DNA from: Bacteroidia bacterium
GTDB lineage: Bacteria; Bacteroidota; Bacteroidia; NS11-12g; UBA9320
Assembly: GCA_017640445.1 (NCBI GenBank)
Contig: JAEPQQ010000019.1
Coordinates: 1-46,592 of the forward strand
DNA length: 46,592 nt
Direction: 5' to 3'
Shown here piece after piece: positions 27,242 to 35,862 of the stretch. Within the stretch, counting starts at the first letter, position 1. Every line of letters starts with the position of its first letter. The notes under the pieces were generated by a model, which saw only the letters and a list, made by a program, of their open reading frames with translations, was not told where the DNA came from and ran no database searches. The position numbers were made by a program, and so were the translations under genes.

Positions 27242-28027
27242 TCAATAATTCAATTTCATTAAACTGGGCTTGCCGGTATTCCGTTCGTTCGAAATGTATA
27301 AATCGCCGTTGCGAGAAAAAGTAATTCCTTCAGGTTGGTGAAAAATGTAACTACTCAAGGAGTGGACATCCAGTATGTCGCCCGTTTTTGAGACGATTGC
27401 CAGGGTTTTGGCAAACGAACTTAACAAATAGATATTGCCATTGGGGTGGACCGCGATACCCGAACTCTTGAAATTCTTATGTATGTCTTTCTTCTTAAGT
27501 CGGTATACTTCATTTTTCTTGTACTTTTTCTTGTGAATCAAAAAGCTGTACACCAGGATATTGTCTTCATCTTTCTTTTTGCAGGATTCTTTACAGGCAA
27601 CCAACAGGCGATCGTGTTTAATGTCTAAACAAAGCCCTTCGAAGTCGGAATCTTTGCAACCATCAAACTCTACCTTTTTCTCAACGCCATTTTTTCCAAT
27701 GATCAGAATGGTTCCGTTGCTCTGCAACACGTAGTATTTGTTTTGGTAGTGAGCAATGCCTTCATAATCTCCTTTTCGGTGAAATGGAATTTCGGAAACG
27801 ATGGAGTTTGAAGTTGGGTTTAAATGGTAGATCGTGCCTTTTTCGTCTTGAACGCAGGCAATGGTCGAATCATTGATTAAATGCAGACCTGATATCTCAT
27901 TAAGCTCTTCGTCCAAATGAATTACCGAGGTTGGATCACTGAAATTATAATGTCCGGCATGGTTCAGGCAACCCGACAAGCCAAATAACAAGGCGGTGTA
28001 AACACAAATGTTTCTAAATCTTTTCAT
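27242..28027 (-). CDS. SdiA-regulated-like beta-propeller lipoprotein
   Basis: A 261-residue protein with a lipobox (LSGC, C20) after the signal. The mature part is built of repeated strands typical of the SdiA-regulated/YjiK beta-propeller family: ELNEISGLHLINDSTIACVQDEKGTIY, KGDYEGIAHYQNKYYVLQSNG, DSDFEGLCLDIKHDRLLVACK, SSGIAVHPNGNIYLLSS, QPEGITFSRNGDLYISNE. These propellers usually bind a ligand or act as esterase-like surface proteins, but none is well characterised here. It starts right at the stop of the cyclase gene and ends one base before the metallophosphoesterase start, so all three are translated from one mRNA. Confidence 0.8.
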   Translation of the reverse strand: MKRFRNICVYTALLFGLSGCLNHAGHYNFSDPTSVIHLDEELNEISGLHLINDSTIACVQDEKGTIYHLNPTSNSIVSEIPFHRKGDYEGIAHYQNKYYVLQSNGTILIIGKNGVEKKVEFDGCKDSDFEGLCLDIKHDRLLVACKESCKKKDEDNILVYSFLIHKKKYKKNEVYRLKKKDIHKNFKSSGIAVHPNGNIYLLSSFAKTLAIVSKTGDILDVHSLSSYIFHQPEGITFSRNGDLYISNERNTGKPSLMKLNY

Positions 28028-29065
28028 CTACTTTATATAGTCGAACTTTCTGATCTTTTCCTTTAAGACGTAGGCAGGGTTGTCTTTGACGTGTATATAC
28101 AGGTTTTCAGGAATCAGAACCTGCGCACCCAGTTCGTTGCACTTGCCTTGAATTCGCGATGCGGTATTGAGCGTGTCACCGTGAAACGACAGTTCGCGTT
28201 TGATGGCTCCTACTTCTGTTACCACAACCGGGCCAGAGTTTAAACCCGCTTTAAAATAAGGAACAATTCCATACTTCTTCAGGTAGTACTCCGACCGACT
28301 TTTTAGCAGTCTTTTGTAAGCAAAGAAAGCCGCGAGAAAGTTGTGACTTTTGGTTCCTTTTTCCAACGACCAACTGATCACCGCCTCGTCGCCCACGTAT
28401 TGATAAATTTCAGCACAGTATTCATCTACAATGGCAAAATCCTGAAAGCAGTCTTGTAAGAAACTGCTATATCGGAGGTGGCCAAGCCTTTCTGCAATAC
28501 CGGTAGAATCCCGCAGATCGACAAACATAAAAATCCGTTGAACCTCGCGGGGCGTATAGAACCGTGCGGTTATGAGCCTACCAAGATTACCCGGACCCAG
28601 TTTTCGATCGATTTCAATAAACAAACGGGAACCAAAACTGAGAATTATAAGGATAATGGTGATGGGAAGTATTTGTTCCAGCTCAAAAGCAAGTACCCGG
28701 TTCAATGATAAATGATCTACCATAAACCGAAATACATCGAGCATAATGAACATAACCAGTGCAATGAAAATAGCATGGCCCAAAAGCCCTACGCTCAGCA
28801 CAAACCTCAGAGATCGTTTGAATAGAATCTGGTTTAAAACAAAGACGTCAAAAAGGCTAAACAAGGTGGCCAGCAGAAGGGATACGAAAAGGGCGGAAAA
28901 AAGACCCAGTTGAAACTGTTGTAACACACTAAGGTCGGTAAGGTGGTTCAAAAAACTCGGATGGCTGAGTTCAATCTGAAACCGGAAAAAGATGAACAAC
29001 CCCACCATGATGAAGTTTACCAGAAAATAGATCTGAAATTCTCTTCGAAATAGCCTCCACTTCAT
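28028..29065 (-). CDS. Membrane class III nucleotide cyclase
   Basis: I start at the ATG giving MKWRLFRREF (345 residues); the alternative upstream start at 29074 is TTG. Four transmembrane segments occupy about residues 11-29, 52-80, 90-115 and 130-150. A cytoplasmic class III cyclase homology domain follows (about 176-325): metal-binding D183 (FVDLRDST) and D226 (YVGDE), transition-state N300 and R304 (GDTLNTASR). At the base-recognition positions, Gln222 replaces the Lys of adenylate cyclases and Ser293 replaces Asp; guanylate cyclases have Glu and Cys there. The nucleotide product is therefore uncertain. It leads the operon cyclase - SdiA-regulated-like - metallophosphoesterase and is divergent from an HD-PycTM gene. 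Confidence 0.88.
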   Translation of the reverse strand: MKWRLFRREFQIYFLVNFIMVGLFIFFRFQIELSHPSFLNHLTDLSVLQQFQLGLFSALFVSLLLATLFSLFDVFVLNQILFKRSLRFVLSVGLLGHAIFIALVMFIMLDVFRFMVDHLSLNRVLAFELEQILPITIILIILSFGSRLFIEIDRKLGPGNLGRLITARFYTPREVQRIFMFVDLRDSTGIAERLGHLRYSSFLQDCFQDFAIVDEYCAEIYQYVGDEAVISWSLEKGTKSHNFLAAFFAYKRLLKSRSEYYLKKYGIVPYFKAGLNSGPVVVTEVGAIKRELSFHGDTLNTASRIQGKCNELGAQVLIPENLYIHVKDNPAYVLKEKIRKFDYIK

Positions 29066-29156
29066 GTACGACAAATAGAATATTGTTCAATATAGGAAAT
29101 CCCAATAAAGAACACTACTGCATCTTAATTGTTTTAAAGCCCATGATTAGAATGGA

Positions 29157-29192
29157 TTTGAGATTACCTACACTTAAATCTTATTAACTTTA
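29157..29192 (+). promoter_or_regulatory. Weak candidate promoter for the HD-PycTM gene
   Basis: TTTG (29157-29160) and TAACTTTA (29185-29192) are 24 bases apart; the last base of the -7 box departs from TAnnTTTG. It lies 10 bases before the ATG at 29202. The whole divergent region between the two genes is 136 bases. Confidence 0.25.
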
Positions 29193-29201
29193 CACAAGAA
29201 T

Positions 29202-30395
29202 ATGGAGACGAACGACTCATTTGATATCTTAGACGAAAGCCTGGTATTTGCCAAAAGCGTCTACGATAACTACTCGGAGAAACCCCTTTATTATCACAAT
29301 TGGAGCCATACCACTATGGCTTTAAATGCCTCAAAAGAAATAATGGCGAACGAGGAGGGGGTAAGCGAACAGGACAAAAAAAACGTTCAACTGGCCGTGG
29401 TTTTTCACGACGTGGGCTTCACTGGCGGCCATGAAAACCATGAACAACGCAGTGCTCAGGTTGCCCGTACATTTTTGTCGGAACGCAACTATGCAGAGGA
29501 GGATATTCAGCAGATTGAATCTCTGATTATGGCAACTCAAATGGGCTATACACCATCTAACCTGCTCGAACGAATCATACAGGATTCAGACCTTGTTCAT
29601 CTGGGTAATGTAGACTACATGACATCAACCTACAGAGGGTTGCTGGATGAAATAAATGCGACTCGGGAGGAGCCCTACACGAGAAAGCAGTGGGCGGAAA
29701 TGAGCATCAACTTTTTGGAAAATCATCGGTATCATACGGCATACGCACAAGAAGCATTTGGTGAGGGTAAAAAACAAAACCTGGCAAACATCAAGAAGGA
29801 ATTAGCAAAAACCACGAAAAAGAAGAAGCCGAAGAAAAAGACGGTTAAAACAAAAGACGCGGGGAAACCAGAGCGTGGGGTGGAAACTATGTTTCGAGTG
29901 GCACTCAGAAACCATGTAAATCTGAGCCGTATAGCAGACAATAAGGCCAATACCCTCATTAGCGTCAACGGTATTATTATCTCCATCGTTATTTCTGCTT
30001 TGTTTCCAAAGATGGATAGCAATCCATTCCTTATTTACCCGGGTGTTTCGCTCATATCGTTTAGCATCCTCACCATCATTATGGCCATCTTGTCTACCAT
30101 TCCAAAAACAACACATGGCATTGTAACAAGAGATGAAGTAAACCAGAAAAAGGGCAACCTAATTTTCTTTGGGAACTTTCATAAAATGAGCCTTGAAGAA
30201 TTCGAGTGGTCCATAGGAGAGCTTATGCAAGACAAGGATTATTTATACAACAGCCTCACCCGCGATCTATACTATCTTGGTAAGGTACTTAACAGGAAGT
30301 ACACGTTGTTGCGCTACAGTTACTATTTATTCGTAACGGGGCTACTGGTTGCTATCACGTTTTTCTTTCTCAGCATGCGAAGCATTGGATTATGA
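29202..30395 (+). CDS. HD-domain hydrolase fused to a PycTM (Pycsar effector-type) membrane domain
   Basis: A 397-residue protein. Residues 1-190 are an HD-type metal phosphohydrolase with H32/H36 (YHNWSH), H69-D70 (FHD) and D130, a set typical of small HD hydrolases that act on nucleotides. A Lys-rich linker (204-222) leads to the PycTM domain: NHVNLSRIADNKANTLISVNG (from residue 237, with the conserved DNKAN at 246-250) and membrane helices about 251-267, 276-300 and 373-393. In Pycsar systems a PycTM protein opens membranes when it senses a cyclic pyrimidine nucleotide. HD-PycTM fusions are widespread in Bacteroidetes chromosomes and their normal role is not settled. It faces the cyclase gene and overlaps the PAP2 gene by four bases (ATGA). 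Confidence 0.85.
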   Translation: METNDSFDILDESLVFAKSVYDNYSEKPLYYHNWSHTTMALNASKEIMANEEGVSEQDKKNVQLAVVFHDVGFTGGHENHEQRSAQVARTFLSERNYAEEDIQQIESLIMATQMGYTPSNLLERIIQDSDLVHLGNVDYMTSTYRGLLDEINATREEPYTRKQWAEMSINFLENHRYHTAYAQEAFGEGKKQNLANIKKELAKTTKKKKPKKKTVKTKDAGKPERGVETMFRVALRNHVNLSRIADNKANTLISVNGIIISIVISALFPKMDSNPFLIYPGVSLISFSILTIIMAILSTIPKTTHGIVTRDEVNQKKGNLIFFGNFHKMSLEEFEWSIGELMQDKDYLYNSLTRDLYYLGKVLNRKYTLLRYSYYLFVTGLLVAITFFFLSMRSIGL

Positions 30396-31204
30396 CACGT
30401 AGCCTCGTTTTATTCATCATATTGATACCACTGGCGGGCTTAGCACAACAGCCGCAGGACAAGGTATATCAAGTGAATCATTCGTGGGAAGTACCGCTTA
30501 CACTAGGTGGTTTCGGTTTGGTGTATTTGGGGTATGACCGACTTCGGTCGCATTCCGAATTGGGTGTTGACCGGGTGAACAATCTCGATAAAGACAAGAT
30601 CAACTCATTTGATCGAGCCGTTTTTAAACATGGTGCCGATGGCTATGAGGCAGCGCAAAGGAATTCGGATATTTGGGTTAACAGCTTATCGGCAGCGCCT
30701 TTATTGCTGTTACTCGACAAGCCCATTCGAAAGGAGTGGGCCAATTTTCTGACACTTTATCTGGAGTCGCACCTGTTGGGTTCCGTGGTGTATGAGTTGT
30801 CGGCGTTTAGCATAACGCGACCGCGCCCGTTAACCTACAATCCAGATGTACCGATGTCAGAGCGATCGGGTTTCAACACTGGTAATTCCTTTTTTAGTGG
30901 GCACACCAGTACCGCTGCGGCTTCAAGCTTTTTTATGGCAAAAGTGATTTCGGATGTTCATCGGTTGGACGTAAAACAACAAGTAGCCATATATACATTG
31001 GCCTCTATACCTTCAGGCCTGGTAGGGTACTATAGAATAAAAGCGGGAAAGCATTTCCGGTCCGACGTTATTGTCGGTTTTTTAGTCGGAGCCTTTTCGG
31101 GTATACTAATGCCGGAGTTACATCGTTTACAATCAACGGAACTCAGCGTTGCTCCCATTTTCACTCCGGCCACAAAGGGCTTGGGACTGACGTATCGGTT
31201 TTAG
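30392..31204 (+). CDS. PAP2-family phosphatase
   Basis: A 270-residue protein with signal peptide MTRSLVLFIILIPLAGLAQ. It carries the three PAP2 motifs: a first block ending in TRPRP (about 148-152), SFFSGHTS (about 168-175) and GYYRIKAGKHFRSDV (about 210-224), in which the catalytic histidine and aspartate are conserved. It likely removes phosphate from lipid phosphates such as undecaprenyl pyrophosphate or phosphatidic acid at the periplasmic face. Its start overlaps the HD-PycTM stop, a translational link to that gene. It is followed three bases later by an outer-membrane-like gene. Confidence 0.9.
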   Translation: MTRSLVLFIILIPLAGLAQQPQDKVYQVNHSWEVPLTLGGFGLVYLGYDRLRSHSELGVDRVNNLDKDKINSFDRAVFKHGADGYEAAQRNSDIWVNSLSAAPLLLLLDKPIRKEWANFLTLYLESHLLGSVVYELSAFSITRPRPLTYNPDVPMSERSGFNTGNSFFSGHTSTAAASSFFMAKVISDVHRLDVKQQVAIYTLASIPSGLVGYYRIKAGKHFRSDVIVGFLVGAFSGILMPELHRLQSTELSVAPIFTPATKGLGLTYRF

Positions 31205-31207
31205 TAC

Positions 31208-32272
31208 ATGGAGAGTAGAGTACGACGTGTCACATTAACTATTTTTATGTGTTGGCTGAGTTTAGTATCTCTTGGCCAATCGAGACTCGATAGCCTAATT
31301 AAGGAAGGTATTTGCTGTGAAAGTGGTTTTGTTATACCAAACATTGACGGTATGCCCTTGCCCAAGGGTGTTGTTATAACCACCGAACAAGCACGCAATT
31401 TTTCATTGAACAGTAGCTTTGAGCAGGGCGATTCTTCGAATTCCGACAGGGTTTCAAGCCTCACCAGTGCTCGAATCAAATTGAACATTCCACTTATCAA
31501 TAATGATCGTTTTAAGCTGATAACGGGCCTGAAATATTATCAGGATGAATACAGGTTTAAGCAGCCTGAAGAGTTATCAAATTTCTACCACATGGGGCTG
31601 GAGGATAAACATATAAAAACCATTGGTATGTCGTTCTATGGCCTTAAAACAACCTTGGGCCAACACTACTGGGCCGCCAGGCTATCGGTTAAACTAAATG
31701 GAGACTTTGTTGCCCAGACGTTGAACTCACATATGAAAAGTGGGCTAACCCTTATGTATGGGAAGAAGTCGAATCGATTCAAAACCTGGGGGATGGGGTT
31801 GAGTTATAGCAACTCGTTTGGTGTTTCAAGCGTCTATCCGGTTTGGTTTCACAAGGAACGATATACCAACAAGTTTGCGATTGACCTGTTGCTGCCGGTT
31901 TATGCAAAACTGTATTACCTGCCTTCCAATAAGAAAAACGTCTTGTACCTCGAAAATAGGTTAGAGGGTGACAACTATAACCTCAATTTTGAAGCATATC
32001 CAGGAACACCTTTGTACCTGGAAAAAGCGAATGTGTACTCCCGGCTGGTCTACGAACGTGAGATTCACGACTTTTTGTGGTTTTCGATGAGTGCAGGGTA
32101 TCAGTTTAATGTGCGCTACAACCTATCGAGCTCAGACCTTTTCTTTGACCGAACACCAAACCCGAACAATCGAACGGCACTTCTTATTGAATCGAACGTT
32201 AAGCCGGTACCAGTAGTTCGTCTTGGATTGTTTCTGGTGCCGCCACGCAAGTGGTTGGAAGAGCGTATGTAG
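31208..32272 (+). CDS. Outer-membrane beta-barrel protein, DUF6268-like
   Basis: A 354-residue protein with a signal peptide ending near SLGQ (residue 23). Strand-rich segments (ARIKLNIPLINNDRFKLITGLKYY, WAARLSVKLNGDF, TWGMGLSYSNSFG, KLYYLPSNKKNVLYL, SMSAGYQFNVRYNL) are typical of a DUF6268-type outer-membrane barrel; I give that name from memory with moderate trust. It starts three bases after the PAP2 gene and so belongs to the HD-PycTM operon. Its stop directly abuts the stop of the convergent AHSA1 gene. Confidence 0.65.
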   Translation: MESRVRRVTLTIFMCWLSLVSLGQSRLDSLIKEGICCESGFVIPNIDGMPLPKGVVITTEQARNFSLNSSFEQGDSSNSDRVSSLTSARIKLNIPLINNDRFKLITGLKYYQDEYRFKQPEELSNFYHMGLEDKHIKTIGMSFYGLKTTLGQHYWAARLSVKLNGDFVAQTLNSHMKSGLTLMYGKKSNRFKTWGMGLSYSNSFGVSSVYPVWFHKERYTNKFAIDLLLPVYAKLYYLPSNKKNVLYLENRLEGDNYNLNFEAYPGTPLYLEKANVYSRLVYEREIHDFLWFSMSAGYQFNVRYNLSSSDLFFDRTPNPNNRTALLIESNVKPVPVVRLGLFLVPPRKWLEERM

Positions 32273-32725
32273 TTAGGAGTCAAGAAATTGGTGCAAGCGA
32301 CCAATACAGCCTTTCCAACCCTCAATATGTAATTGCATTTCGTGTTCGTTGAGAAATACGGCATGAGTAAGCGTGATTTTGGAACCGGTGTCGAGGTCTT
32401 CAAATCGTACATCAACCTGGGTAGTTCTACCCTGAAGCACTTCGGTTAGCCAGGTATAAGAAAGTTCTTCCGATTGCTTAACCAGTAAGAACTCTCCGGT
32501 GATGGAAGAAGCGTCATAGCCCGGGTACTGGACATCAAGTTGGTAGCGTCCACCCAATTGCAGGTCAACCTGCGCCTCCAGAACGGTTACACCCTCTCCG
32601 GCCATAAACCACTTTTTTAGACTTTCGGGCTTGGTCCACGCTTTAAAAACTTTGTCACTGGAAGCACGGAATGTCTCCTCCAATACAATTACCCGCTCAG
32701 CTTTTCCTTTTTGTGTTAGTATCAT
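32273..32725 (-). CDS. SRPBCC/AHSA1-family protein
   Basis: The ATG at 32725 gives 150 residues (MILTQKGKAE); a TTG one codon earlier is less likely. The protein matches the SRPBCC START-like fold, AHSA1 branch: ETFRASSDKVFKAWTKPESLKKWF, a LGGRYQLDV strand, GEFLLVKQSEELSYTW, and the final helix ... GWKGCIGRLHQFL. Such proteins bind hydrophobic ligands in a cavity; function here is unknown. It lies seven bases after the ATP-grasp gene and is the last gene in the six-gene leftward operon. Confidence 0.85.
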   Translation of the reverse strand: MILTQKGKAERVIVLEETFRASSDKVFKAWTKPESLKKWFMAGEGVTVLEAQVDLQLGGRYQLDVQYPGYDASSITGEFLLVKQSEELSYTWLTEVLQGRTTQVDVRFEDLDTGSKITLTHAVFLNEHEMQLHIEGWKGCIGRLHQFLDS

Positions 32726-32732
32726 CAATCAG

Positions 32733-33998
32733 CTATTTAAATGTAAATGGTAAACTATCCTGAACATCTTCATAGATCGCAAACAGGTCGAGAAGTGAAT
32801 GCGCTCCAACATTAACAATTCCATAGCGGTAACTTCCAATGGCGCGCATTTCTCCCGATAGCCGCGTGCCCGTTTTGCCATATATTTTGATGTTGGATTC
32901 ATGGTACTTATTGTTAAATGATTCTATCTCGTCAGTGCGGGGAACCGATGTAAGTTGTTTGCCTTCAAAGGTTCGAAGAACGAAACTAGCCGTGTGCGAA
33001 AATGTGCCGTTACCGTAACTAAAGCGCGGTTTGTTACCTAAAGAAAGATCCAATAGAATCTGATACGTGTTTAAGCCATCCACGTTTTCGTATAGATCCC
33101 CGAACTGGTATGACAGCCTCGGATTAATTTCAATGATGTGGATATGGTTGGTGGCAGCGTTGTAAAACAACTCAACATTGAATTGCGCATGTTGGAAATC
33201 CATTCCTTCAATCAACCTTCGTACAATGGAAAACATGCGTTTCTGAACCTCCGAAGGTAGTTTAGAGGGATATTCAAAACGCTCAAATATGTTGGTGCCA
33301 GGAAACATGATGGAATCTACAATTCCACAAGGCACCACTTCTTTGTCAAACACAAAACCATCAACGGTTACCTGAATGCCTTCAATCAATTCTTCACCTA
33401 CAAAAAAGTTGGCATTGTGTTCAAGATCAGAATAGCGGCTTAGCAGTTGGTTAAATGGTTTGGTTAATACATTAAAACCGAGTTGTTCGTACCATTTGAA
33501 TCCCAAATGATTTTGAAGTTCGGCTCGATTCTCAACCTTTTTGGCAAAGAGCGAAAAGCTACCTTTTACTGGTTTCACAAAGAAGGGAAAACGAAGAGAA
33601 GGGGAGTAACCCACTATTTTTCTTGGAATCAGATCACAGTTTACAGATGCTTCTGAACAATGTTGTTGCTGAGCCAGTCGGCTGTAATACTTGTGTTGGG
33701 CGCCTATAATTTTGGCTGGATCGGAATGAGGCAGCCCCAATTTTTTAGCAACTATGGCGGCTACAATGGCGCCAATATATTCGTCGGTAGACAGAACGGC
33801 GTCTACCTTGAGGGATCGAGCTACTCGTAAACACCTGGAAATGAACCGATGGACATTGAAGAAAGGGAGCTGTAAAAAACCGGGAAATTGAAACAGGTTT
33901 GGGCCGGCATAAAAAAATTGATAGGCACCACGATATTTCTCTTTGGCAAACTCCGTTTTATCCCAATCATTTGGAAAAAGAACCAGTACCTTTTTCAT
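32733..33998 (-). CDS. ATP-grasp ligase-like protein
   Basis: A 421-residue enzyme-like protein. A pre-ATP-grasp Rossmann-like region (1-110, VLVLFPNDWDKTEFAKEKYRG, DAVLSTDEYIGAIVAAIVAKKLGLP) is followed by the ATP-grasp domain: FPFFVKPVKGSFSLF (about 157-171), FFVGEELIEGIQVTVDGF, and the metal-binding IIEINPRLSYQFGDL (about 311-325). It would join a carboxylate to an amine or similar nucleophile with ATP. The family seems close to biotin carboxylase/D-Ala-D-Ala type ligases with unknown substrate. In the operon it follows the anchored protein and precedes the AHSA1 gene. Confidence 0.85.
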   Translation of the reverse strand: MKKVLVLFPNDWDKTEFAKEKYRGAYQFFYAGPNLFQFPGFLQLPFFNVHRFISRCLRVARSLKVDAVLSTDEYIGAIVAAIVAKKLGLPHSDPAKIIGAQHKYYSRLAQQQHCSEASVNCDLIPRKIVGYSPSLRFPFFVKPVKGSFSLFAKKVENRAELQNHLGFKWYEQLGFNVLTKPFNQLLSRYSDLEHNANFFVGEELIEGIQVTVDGFVFDKEVVPCGIVDSIMFPGTNIFERFEYPSKLPSEVQKRMFSIVRRLIEGMDFQHAQFNVELFYNAATNHIHIIEINPRLSYQFGDLYENVDGLNTYQILLDLSLGNKPRFSYGNGTFSHTASFVLRTFEGKQLTSVPRTDEIESFNNKYHESNIKIYGKTGTRLSGEMRAIGSYRYGIVNVGAHSLLDLFAIYEDVQDSLPFTFK

Positions 33999-34048
33999 TC
34001 GTCACCTTTAAACCCTTGACGATCGAAGATACGGTTTTTGGACATGGC

Positions 34049-34831
34049 TTAATAAAACGCCGAAACCCTGTCAAGTAGTTTAATTGTTTTGGGGTCTATT
34101 TGAAGATGCATCCAGTCGCCCACTTCAACCAGGTTTCCGGAAATCGTACATGGCTTACCAATGTAATCCAGCACCTGTTGGTTAATCGGCTCTCCGTTGC
34201 GGTCCGTGAGAAGATAATAAGTTTCCGTCCCTTTTTCATTGGATACCAGAACGGGAGGAATCCCACCTGAAATACAACGTACAGCACAACTTCGATGAAT
34301 CTTGCCTCTTCCTGGTTTCATTACACCGAAGAAGCATTTGGGGTCAACAATCTCACCGGAAAACGTAACTTCTCCAATGTCTCTCGAACCCTGGAATTCA
34401 TCGGAATAACGCACAACCTCGTAGGTCTCCTCCCAGTTGGTCTCCAACTGAAACAGCGTTTTGCCATTGTAATAAATGAGTGTGCCTTCAAGTTTGAGTA
34501 TTGCGCCATCTTTTATCTTTCCGTTGGCCATTTTACTTGAACCAACAAATGCACCAAATTTTCCAAATCCAAGCAGCAATACATCTTTGGCAATACCTTC
34601 TCCCGTTTCAACCCGAAGCACGGGGTATGGATAATAATCAAGAACACCTGTGATCTGAGTTTTCTTTCCTAGCTCAAAGGTGCTATTCTTAAACTTGTTT
34701 TGTCCAATGGAGAAACAGGCTGCAGCAACAGCCACAATGACTCCAAGCCCAATAACCCACGGCTTTAAGAAATTCCCGACGCTTTTGGGTTGATCGTCTG
34801 AGTACCCAACGTAAAAGTCTTCTTTACTCAT
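34049..34831 (-). CDS. Membrane-anchored protein of the Rieske operon, unknown function
   Basis: ATG 34831 gives MSKEDFYVGYSDD (260 residues); a GTG two codons earlier is the alternative. A single transmembrane helix is at about residues 23-41 (WVIGLGVIVAVAAACFSIG). The rest is outside the membrane, with two OB-fold-like beta stretches (QITGVLDYYPYPVLRV, EVTFSGEIVDPKC, PCTISGNLVEVGDWMHLQI) and a conserved-looking cysteine cluster, KCFFGVMKPGRGKIHRSCAVRC. That cluster may coordinate a metal or form disulfides. The gene overlaps the end of the Rieske gene by eight bases, so the proteins probably form one complex. Confidence 0.75.
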   Translation of the reverse strand: MSKEDFYVGYSDDQPKSVGNFLKPWVIGLGVIVAVAAACFSIGQNKFKNSTFELGKKTQITGVLDYYPYPVLRVETGEGIAKDVLLLGFGKFGAFVGSSKMANGKIKDGAILKLEGTLIYYNGKTLFQLETNWEETYEVVRYSDEFQGSRDIGEVTFSGEIVDPKCFFGVMKPGRGKIHRSCAVRCISGGIPPVLVSNEKGTETYYLLTDRNGEPINQQVLDYIGKPCTISGNLVEVGDWMHLQIDPKTIKLLDRVSAFY

Positions 34832-35861
34832 GTGCACAGTTTAATGGTTCTACAAAGGTTCCAGCGTCGTGCGCCTTTACCATGATATAAATATCGTTGC
34901 CTTTAAGCTTTAGGGAGTAGGTTTCCACTTTTTCTGTAAACGGCGGAGGTGATTGTCCATCTTCCGGTCGGTATTGGTAGCCGTGCCACGGGCAGGTAAT
35001 GCAACCATCAATGATTTTGCCTTCGCTTAATGGCCCTCCCTGGTGTCGGCACACATTGTTTACCGCTGATATCTTTCCATTGTATTTAAACACCGCAATG
35101 CGCTCACCTTGATAGGTAAATAATTTGGCCCGGTCGTTCTCAATTTCATCAACACGACAAACATATGCCCAGCCTTCTTCTGCTTCCACCGGGTGGGAGT
35201 CTTTTTGGTTTTCGATCCTGGCGGTGGTCAGGTGAAGCCAGGCCAAAGCGACGAATCCTATCATCAGTAGGATAAGAGGTAATGCCGAAAGTTCTTGTTG
35301 AAATGCGCCAAGAAAGACGTGGCCAATGAGCATAAAATAAGCCAGGTAAACAAAGGTGTGAAGTGTTTTCCAGGTTTTGGCCCCAAGGTTTGCTAACCAA
35401 AAGTCGTGGCTGGTGGCTGCCATAAGAAAGAGGACTATCAAAGACAAAAAACCTAAAACCTGAAATGGAAAGTTCGTCAAGGATGCATAATCCAGATTCG
35501 ATATAAAGATGGATACAAAAGGGTTGTAATTACCAAGTGCATGGAACTGAATAATGGAAAATACACCATGTACCAAAGCTGCAAAGAACATGGAAACGCC
35601 TAAGTGGCGCCTGTTGTATAAAAGCGGAAGAAAACGCTTGTCGAGCCTTGTGAGCGGGCCTATTGCCAGAACAATGTGCAACATAATTAACGCCATTGAC
35701 CCAAAGGCACGAATAATTAGGGTTTCAAGCGAGGTGTTTGGGTTTAACAGAATGGTGAGCGAGGCAAAAAGTACAAGGTACAGGGCCATAAGCAACCATA
35801 CGATGCGGTCGTACTTCTTCTTTTGCTTGTTCCAACTTACCAATGAATATCCAAGTCCCAT
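34824..35861 (-). CDS. Ferric-reductase-like membrane domain fused to a Rieske [2Fe-2S] domain
   Basis: A 345-residue protein. Residues about 17-212 hold six membrane helices of the ferric reductase-like type, with several histidines that could bind b-type hemes (H62, H98, H106, H168, H181). The C-terminal 115 residues are a Rieske domain with the cluster ligands C271-R-H273 and C290-P-W-H293 (CRHQGGPL ... CPWHGYQY). The natural reading is electron transfer across the inner membrane between a Rieske centre and hemes. It is central to the six-gene operon and overlaps the next gene. Donor and acceptor are unknown. Confidence 0.88.
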   Translation of the reverse strand: MGLGYSLVSWNKQKKKYDRIVWLLMALYLVLFASLTILLNPNTSLETLIIRAFGSMALIMLHIVLAIGPLTRLDKRFLPLLYNRRHLGVSMFFAALVHGVFSIIQFHALGNYNPFVSIFISNLDYASLTNFPFQVLGFLSLIVLFLMAATSHDFWLANLGAKTWKTLHTFVYLAYFMLIGHVFLGAFQQELSALPLILLMIGFVALAWLHLTTARIENQKDSHPVEAEEGWAYVCRVDEIENDRAKLFTYQGERIAVFKYNGKISAVNNVCRHQGGPLSEGKIIDGCITCPWHGYQYRPEDGQSPPPFTEKVETYSLKLKGNDIYIMVKAHDAGTFVEPLNCAHE

Positions 35862-35862
35862 A

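Noticed and set aside
28028-30395. Calling the cyclase/HD-PycTM pair a confirmed Pycsar system
   Set aside because: Typical PycC cyclases are not membrane-anchored like this one, no defence genes surround it, and HD-PycTM proteins are widespread ordinary chromosomal genes; the link is kept only as a hypothesis.
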